The notes below the pieces were generated by a model. It saw only the letters and a program-made list of their open reading frames with translations, ran no database searches and was not told the DNA's origin. Of a stretch of 10,272 bases of DNA, positions 6,876-10,272 are shown piece by piece (position 1 is the stretch's first letter; each line of letters begins with the position of its first letter). This DNA comes from Porticoccaceae bacterium (lineage in GTDB: Bacteria; Pseudomonadota; Gammaproteobacteria; Pseudomonadales; Porticoccaceae): positions 1-10,272 of the forward strand of contig JAFMBU010000052.1 in NCBI GenBank assembly GCA_017858295.1, written 5' to 3'. The position numbers were made by a program, and so were the translations under genes.

Positions 6876-8315
6876 TCAGTTAAGCGCAAACCGCTCTGCC
6901 ACCGATTGACTCCAGCTCTCCAATGCCTGAAGCACTCCGCGCTTGTGATCACTGAGGCTTGTGTCGGCGAGCAATTCATCTAAGGTCTTGCGGTTTTGCT
7001 GCAACGTTAGATAACCGGACTGCTCATCGGTGAGCCGCCAGCGACAACTGTCGAGCCAGGTCTGCTGCTCTTCGGTAGTTAGAGATTCAGGAAAATAACG
7101 GGCGCGGTAGCTAAACAGCAGTTGATTATAGCGCTGATCGGCAAAATAGAACTGCTGCTGACTAAAGTCCCTGGCTGTCGCGCGCCGCACTTCATCCAAC
7201 AGGCCCTTGTCTTGGTTGGGCAAGAAACCGCCATAGAGCTGTTGCTCGGCATCGGATTTAGGCGGAAATGTTTGCTCACGAAATACTAGCTGCAGCTTGT
7301 CGCTTAGATCCATGCTATTGAGGCGCTGCCAGTTGCGTTCACAGCGCTCAAGGTCAATATCCAAGCGCTTGGCCGCGGCGGCATCCACCAGTTTGTGAGT
7401 GGTGACTACCGGCGCTTTATTAATATGGATTACCTTGAGGGGAATGCGCTCTGTGCCTTCGGGCAAATCGCTGCTGGCGGTAAATACCCGATCGCGAATT
7501 TGGTGTTCGTTAAGGCTCACCAAAGCCTCTGGGTCGGCAGACAGATCAAAGCAAATAATGCCATTGCTGTTGGTTGGGTGCTGCGCCAATGGCATCATCA
7601 GTGCCCCATACATATGTTCTTTGGCGAGCATGCCAGAGATATGGAAAAATGGTTTGCGCGCTTTCAGGTCAAGCATTGCCGCAACCTGTTTTTTGCCGCG
7701 ATTTTGTAGTGCATAGTCAAACAGTCGCGGCTGCTTTTCTTTAACTAGCTTGGCCATGGCAATGGTGGCAGTGACATCTGAGAGCGCGTCGTGGGCGGCT
7801 TCGTGAGCCAGGCCATTGGCGCTGGTTAGGTCTTCCAATTTAAAACTGGGGCGGCCGGGTTCGTGGTCTGGCCATTCGATACCCTCGGGACGCAGAGCGC
7901 GGCAGAGGCGCAGCATATCGATAATATCCCAGCGCGAGTTGCCATTTTTCCACTCTCGCTGATAGGGGTCATAGAAATTTCTATAGAGCGTGTATCTGGT
8001 CACCTCATCGTCAAAGCGAATACTGTTGTAACCGACACTGCAGGTGTTGGGTCGTGACATCTGCTGATGGATAGCATCAATAAACGCGGGCTCGGCAAGG
8101 CCTTCTTTGAGCGCCTGCTGGGGGGTAATACCGGTAACCAAGCAGGCCTGAGGCGCGGGCAGCAGATCTGGCTGTGGCTGGCAGTAGATCACCAGCGGAT
8201 CACCAATCGGGTTGAGATCAAAATCGGTGCGCAGACCGGCGAACTGACTGGGTCTGTCGATGGATGGATTGATACCAAAGGTTTCGTAGTCGTGCCAATA
8301 GAATGTGTTGTCCAT
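6876..8315 (-). CDS. sbcB: Exodeoxyribonuclease I (ExoI)
   Basis: Processive 3' to 5' single-strand DNA exonuclease of the DEDDh group, used in mismatch repair and recombination and recruited by SSB in E. coli. Seen in 479 residues (E. coli 475): WHDYETFG with D9 and E11, GYNSIRFDDEVTRY with D102, and HDALSDV (175-181) with H175 and D180. These five residues sit at a constant six-residue offset from those I recall for E. coli (D15, E17, D108, H181, D186), so the catalytic set is complete. PFFHISGM (223-230) and the later helical part (about 340-479) fit the SH3-like and C-terminal ExoI domains. ATG at 8315 is preceded by GGGGA with a six-base spacer. It is the gene immediately upstream of pyrB (70-bp gap) and is insulated from ompA by a strong terminator. 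I see no clear terminator of its own. Confidence 0.95.
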   Translation of the reverse strand: MDNTFYWHDYETFGINPSIDRPSQFAGLRTDFDLNPIGDPLVIYCQPQPDLLPAPQACLVTGITPQQALKEGLAEPAFIDAIHQQMSRPNTCSVGYNSIRFDDEVTRYTLYRNFYDPYQREWKNGNSRWDIIDMLRLCRALRPEGIEWPDHEPGRPSFKLEDLTSANGLAHEAAHDALSDVTATIAMAKLVKEKQPRLFDYALQNRGKKQVAAMLDLKARKPFFHISGMLAKEHMYGALMMPLAQHPTNSNGIICFDLSADPEALVSLNEHQIRDRVFTASSDLPEGTERIPLKVIHINKAPVVTTHKLVDAAAAKRLDIDLERCERNWQRLNSMDLSDKLQLVFREQTFPPKSDAEQQLYGGFLPNQDKGLLDEVRRATARDFSQQQFYFADQRYNQLLFSYRARYFPESLTTEEQQTWLDSCRWRLTDEQSGYLTLQQNRKTLDELLADTSLSDHKRGVLQALESWSQSVAERFALN

Positions 8316-8344
8316 TTTTCATCCCCGCAGATATGCTGGCTTTC

Positions 8345-8373
8345 ATTATCCATCACAATGATTTTTTATGCAT
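8345..8373 (-). promoter_or_regulatory. Tentative sbcB promoter
   Basis: On the minus strand GATAAT (8350-8345) matches the -10 consensus at five of six positions and lies 29 bases before the sbcB ATG. At a 17-18 base spacing the -35 region (ATGCAT/TATGCA) is poor. It is proposed mainly because the strong ompA terminator just upstream means sbcB needs its own promoter within about 58 bases. Confidence 0.25.
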
Positions 8374-8406
8374 AAAAAAACGGCGCTATCTGGATAGCGC
8401 CGTTTT
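8374..8406 (-). terminator. Strong intrinsic terminator of the ompA-like gene
   Basis: A perfect 13-bp inverted repeat, AAAACGGCGCTAT (8377-8389) and its complement (8394-8406), closes on a four-base loop. On the minus strand it is followed by seven T residues (8380-8374). It starts 21 bases past the ompA stop. The A/T ends of the stem also give four T residues on the plus strand, but the minus-strand direction is clearly better. Confidence 0.9.
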
Positions 8407-8415
8407 AAGTACTAG

Positions 8416-8443
8416 AGTCAACTTCAATTAGAAGTTGTAGACT
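8416..8443 (-). other. Stem-loop spanning the ompA stop codon
   Basis: CAACTTC (8419-8425) and GAAGTTG (8431-8437) form a perfect 7-bp stem around a five-base loop that contains the TAA stop (8430-8428). Three more base pairs (8416-8418 with 8441-8443) are possible after a three-base bulge. It stands about 10 bases before the intrinsic terminator, so the mRNA would end in two consecutive hairpins. No T-run follows it, so it is not itself a terminator. Confidence 0.5.
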
Positions 8444-9396
8444 TCAGAAAAAGACATCTCGCCCACTACACGGCGATTGCGTGCGCGACCTTCATCAGTT
8501 TCGTTGGTGGCTATTGGCCGAGTTTCACCGTAGCCCACTGCACTGATACGGGCAGCAGGAATGCCGTAATCTTCAACCAGCTTGGCCTTGACCGCCTTAG
8601 CGCGACGATCAGACAGGCTCATATTGTACTGGTCGGATCCACGGCTATCACTGTGACCCTCGAGCACCAGATCAATATCGTCCTGAGCTTTCATAGCCGC
8701 GGCAATAGCGTCTAACTGGTCGCCATAAACCGCCAACACAGTGTCTTTGTTAAATTCAAATTCAACATTGAGTCGCACGGTGATGGTACGTACTTCTGGT
8801 TCAGCCTCAACTTCCGGCTCTGCTACTGGCTGAGTCACAACCGGCGCAGCCACTGGTGCTGGCGCAGGAGCAACTGACTTGCTACCAAAGACTTTGTTCA
8901 GGGAGAACTGCACACCCATATCTTCACCGTCTTCATCATGACCTGCCATACCACGTAAATCGGCACGAAATTCGAGGCCGTGACTAAACCGTGTGCCCAT
9001 ACCCACACCTACCATGATCTGGGTGGAACGATCGTCATGATCGAGGGCGAGATTAGAACTGTCTTGGAAGTCGTACTGATTAACACCAAACAAGACATAG
9101 GGACGCCAGTCAGTGGCCTCGCTGTCGCTCATCCAAATCAGTGTATTGAGTGATAGTACATCGACATCGTCATGCCCCACATTGGCACCATAACCCAATT
9201 CTAAAGCCACATTATCAGACAGGTATTTTCCCACCTGAACACCGGCGGTGACTGTATTGTGGTCTTCGCTAACCGCACGTTCACCATCGAGATCGAAGTA
9301 ACCTGCTGTTGCACCCAGATACCAGTTATCGGCCGCAGTTGTTGCCCCGGCCAGAACCAGTGCTGTTGCTCCGACGATTGTATGTATTGATTTCAT
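8428..9396 (-). CDS. OmpA-family outer-membrane protein (beta-barrel plus peptidoglycan-binding domain)
   Basis: Outer-membrane protein that probably anchors the membrane to peptidoglycan, as in OmpA/OprF relatives. Seen in 322 residues: a Sec signal peptide (about 1-22, likely cut after the Ala-Ala before D23), an OmpA-like barrel (about 23-172) with alternating hydrophobic strands, a Pro/Ala/Glu/Val linker (about 175-202), and a C-terminal OmpA domain (about 204-315) with LEGHSDSRGS (246-254), YNMSLSDRRA (257-266) and GYGETRP (288-294). D250 and R265 have the 15-residue spacing of the Asp/Arg pair that binds diaminopimelate in Acinetobacter OmpA. The protein ends in Phe, though at the end of the periplasmic domain rather than the barrel. 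Four barrel segments carry a His among acidic residues. ATG at 9396 follows GGGA with a six-base spacer. The gene is monocistronic, with a 5' leader hairpin and a strong terminator. I recognise the family but not a specific gene name. Confidence 0.9.
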   Translation of the reverse strand: MKSIHTIVGATALVLAGATTAADNWYLGATAGYFDLDGERAVSEDHNTVTAGVQVGKYLSDNVALELGYGANVGHDDVDVLSLNTLIWMSDSEATDWRPYVLFGVNQYDFQDSSNLALDHDDRSTQIMVGVGMGTRFSHGLEFRADLRGMAGHDEDGEDMGVQFSLNKVFGSKSVAPAPAPVAAPVVTQPVAEPEVEAEPEVRTITVRLNVEFEFNKDTVLAVYGDQLDAIAAAMKAQDDIDLVLEGHSDSRGSDQYNMSLSDRRAKAVKAKLVEDYGIPAARISAVGYGETRPIATNETDEGRARNRRVVGEMSFSEVYNF

Positions 9397-9419
9397 TTTA
9401 TTTCCCTTTTATGTTGAAT

Positions 9420-9436
9420 GGCTCCTAACTGGAGCC
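9420..9436 (-). other. 5' leader stem-loop of the ompA-like mRNA
   Basis: GGCTCC (9420-9425) and GGAGCC (9431-9436) form a perfect 6-bp, GC-rich stem with a five-base loop, ending 23 bases before the ATG and clear of the ribosome site. No T-run follows, so it is not a terminator. It may stabilise the mRNA, as leader hairpins do for E. coli ompA, or be part of an sRNA-responsive leader. In the surrounding gap (9397-9532) I found no convincing -35/-10 pair and no clear fumarase terminator. Confidence 0.5.
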
Positions 9437-9532
9437 TGTACTAAATATTGCTTTACACTCACCTAGCCTGTCTGGTTACTTTGCCCAGTGACTTCCCAAC
9501 CAAATCGAGCAGATGCACTTATTCAATTAAGA

Positions 9533-10272
9533 CTAGGTCAAAGTGAGTGTTTTTTCCTCAATTTTTGCCTGCCAAATTTGTGGGCCTATGCGATGCACTG
9601 ATTCGCCCTTGGTATCAACTGCCACAGTGACCGGCATATCCTTGACCTCAAACTCATAGATCGCTTCCATTCCCAACTCTGGGAAGGCCACCACCTCGGC
9701 ATGGGTAATCGCCTTAGACACCAGATAAGCGGCGCCACCCACAGCGATCAGATAGACCGCTTGATTGTCGCGAATAGCGTCTATACCAATCTGACCGCGC
9801 TCGGCTTTGCCTATCATTCCCATCAGCCCAGTCTCCTCGAGCATGGTGCGGGTAAACTTATCCATGCGCGTCGCTGTAGTAGGACCTGCAGGACCCACCG
9901 CTTCTTCACGCACTGGGTCAACTGGGCCCACGTAATAGATAAAGCGATCGGTTAAGTCCACTGGCAACTTCTCGCCAGTGGCGAGAATATCGGTCATTTT
10001 TTTATGTGCCGCATCGCGTCCGGTCAACATCTTGCCCGATAGTAATAGCGTATCCCCCGGCTTCCAGGTGGCAATATCCTCTTGAGTAACTTCATTGAGA
10101 TTCACTCGGCGCACTGATTCATCTGCTTCCCAGGTAATTTCTGGCCAATCTTCCAGATTCGGCGGGTCCAGTTGCGCTGGACCGCTGCCATCCAGATCAA
10201 AGTGCACATGGCGAGTGGCGGCACAGTTGGGAATAATCGCCACGGCTTTGTTAGCAGCGTGGGAAGGATAAT
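9533..10272 (-). CDS. fumA: Class I (Fe-S) fumarate hydratase, C-terminal part, cut by the window edge
   Basis: Reversible hydration of fumarate to L-malate in the TCA cycle, using an oxygen-sensitive [4Fe-4S] cluster. The reading frame stays open to the right edge (YPSHAANKA precedes the GTG at 10243), so that GTG is internal and the gene starts beyond 10272. Roughly 246 of an expected 500-550 residues are present. Counting from that GTG codon, PNCAATRHVHF (5-15) contains C7, probably the third cluster ligand. GRDAAHK (75-81), GPAGPTTATRMDKF (117-130) and K146 belong to the C-terminal domain. R76, T122, R126 and K146 have the same spacing as R421, T467, R471 and K491 that I recall from Leishmania fumarase, so the active site looks intact. 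The alternative, a separate beta subunit (FumB-like or TtdB-like), is disfavoured by the continuous frame. The symbol fumA is by family and could be another class I paralogue. Confidence 0.92.
   Translation of the reverse strand, partial: YPSHAANKAVAIIPNCAATRHVHFDLDGSGPAQLDPPNLEDWPEITWEADESVRRVNLNEVTQEDIATWKPGDTLLLSGKMLTGRDAAHKKMTDILATGEKLPVDLTDRFIYYVGPVDPVREEAVGPAGPTTATRMDKFTRTMLEETGLMGMIGKAERGQIGIDAIRDNQAVYLIAVGGAAYLVSKAITHAEVVAFPELGMEAIYEFEVKDMPVTVAVDTKGESVHRIGPQIWQAKIEEKTLTLT

Noticed and set aside
8067..8375. 102-codon plus-strand frame over the sbcB start
   Set aside because: It is antisense to the catalytic N-terminus of ExoI and has no domain or ribosome-site support.
10241..10243. 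GTG as the start of a short fumarase beta-subunit gene
   Set aside because: The frame is open upstream to the window edge and encodes the usual residues preceding PNCAATRH in class I fumarases, so this is an internal valine.

Overview
The window looks like core chromosome of a marine-type gammaproteobacterium of moderate GC. The clues are a PyrB of the roughly 337-residue kind also found in Shewanella, a DinG with an iron-sulphur cluster, an ExoI of E. coli type, a YqcC-family protein and a class I fumarase. I lean towards the OMG/Cellvibrionales/SAR92 side, but that placement is inference and is not demonstrated. There are no tRNA or rRNA genes, mobile elements, CRISPR arrays, phage genes or toxin-antitoxin pairs that I can recognise.

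Layout. Only one gene, the DEAD-box RNA helicase deaD/csdA (59-1960), lies on the plus strand. All others lie on the minus strand. deaD converges on a three-gene minus-strand cluster read from 5667 down to 1944: an HRDI-type acyltransferase, then dinG four bases further on, then a small yqcC-family gene. The last 17 bp of deaD and yqcC overlap tail to tail, and the hairpin that probably ends deaD transcripts lies inside the yqcC coding sequence. Upstream (to the right) are pyrB (5791-6804) with a good sigma70-like promoter, sbcB for exonuclease I (6876-8315), an OmpA-family outer-membrane protein gene (8428-9396) with a strong intrinsic terminator, and the C-terminal part of a class I fumarase that runs off the right edge (9533-10272).

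How the genes work together. There is no single pathway here. Two gene products act on nucleic-acid repair and processing (DinG and ExoI), one remodels RNA (DeaD), two are metabolic (aspartate carbamoyltransferase in pyrimidine synthesis and fumarase in the TCA cycle), and two concern the envelope (the acyltransferase and the OmpA protein). The tight acyltransferase-dinG spacing suggests translational coupling.

Honest limits. This is mostly ordinary housekeeping DNA, and I did not find a new multi-gene system. The items most worth a second look are the terminator embedded in yqcC, the HX5D acyltransferase coupled to dinG, the His/Asp-rich loops of the OmpA barrel, and the paired RNA structures at both ends of the ompA transcript.
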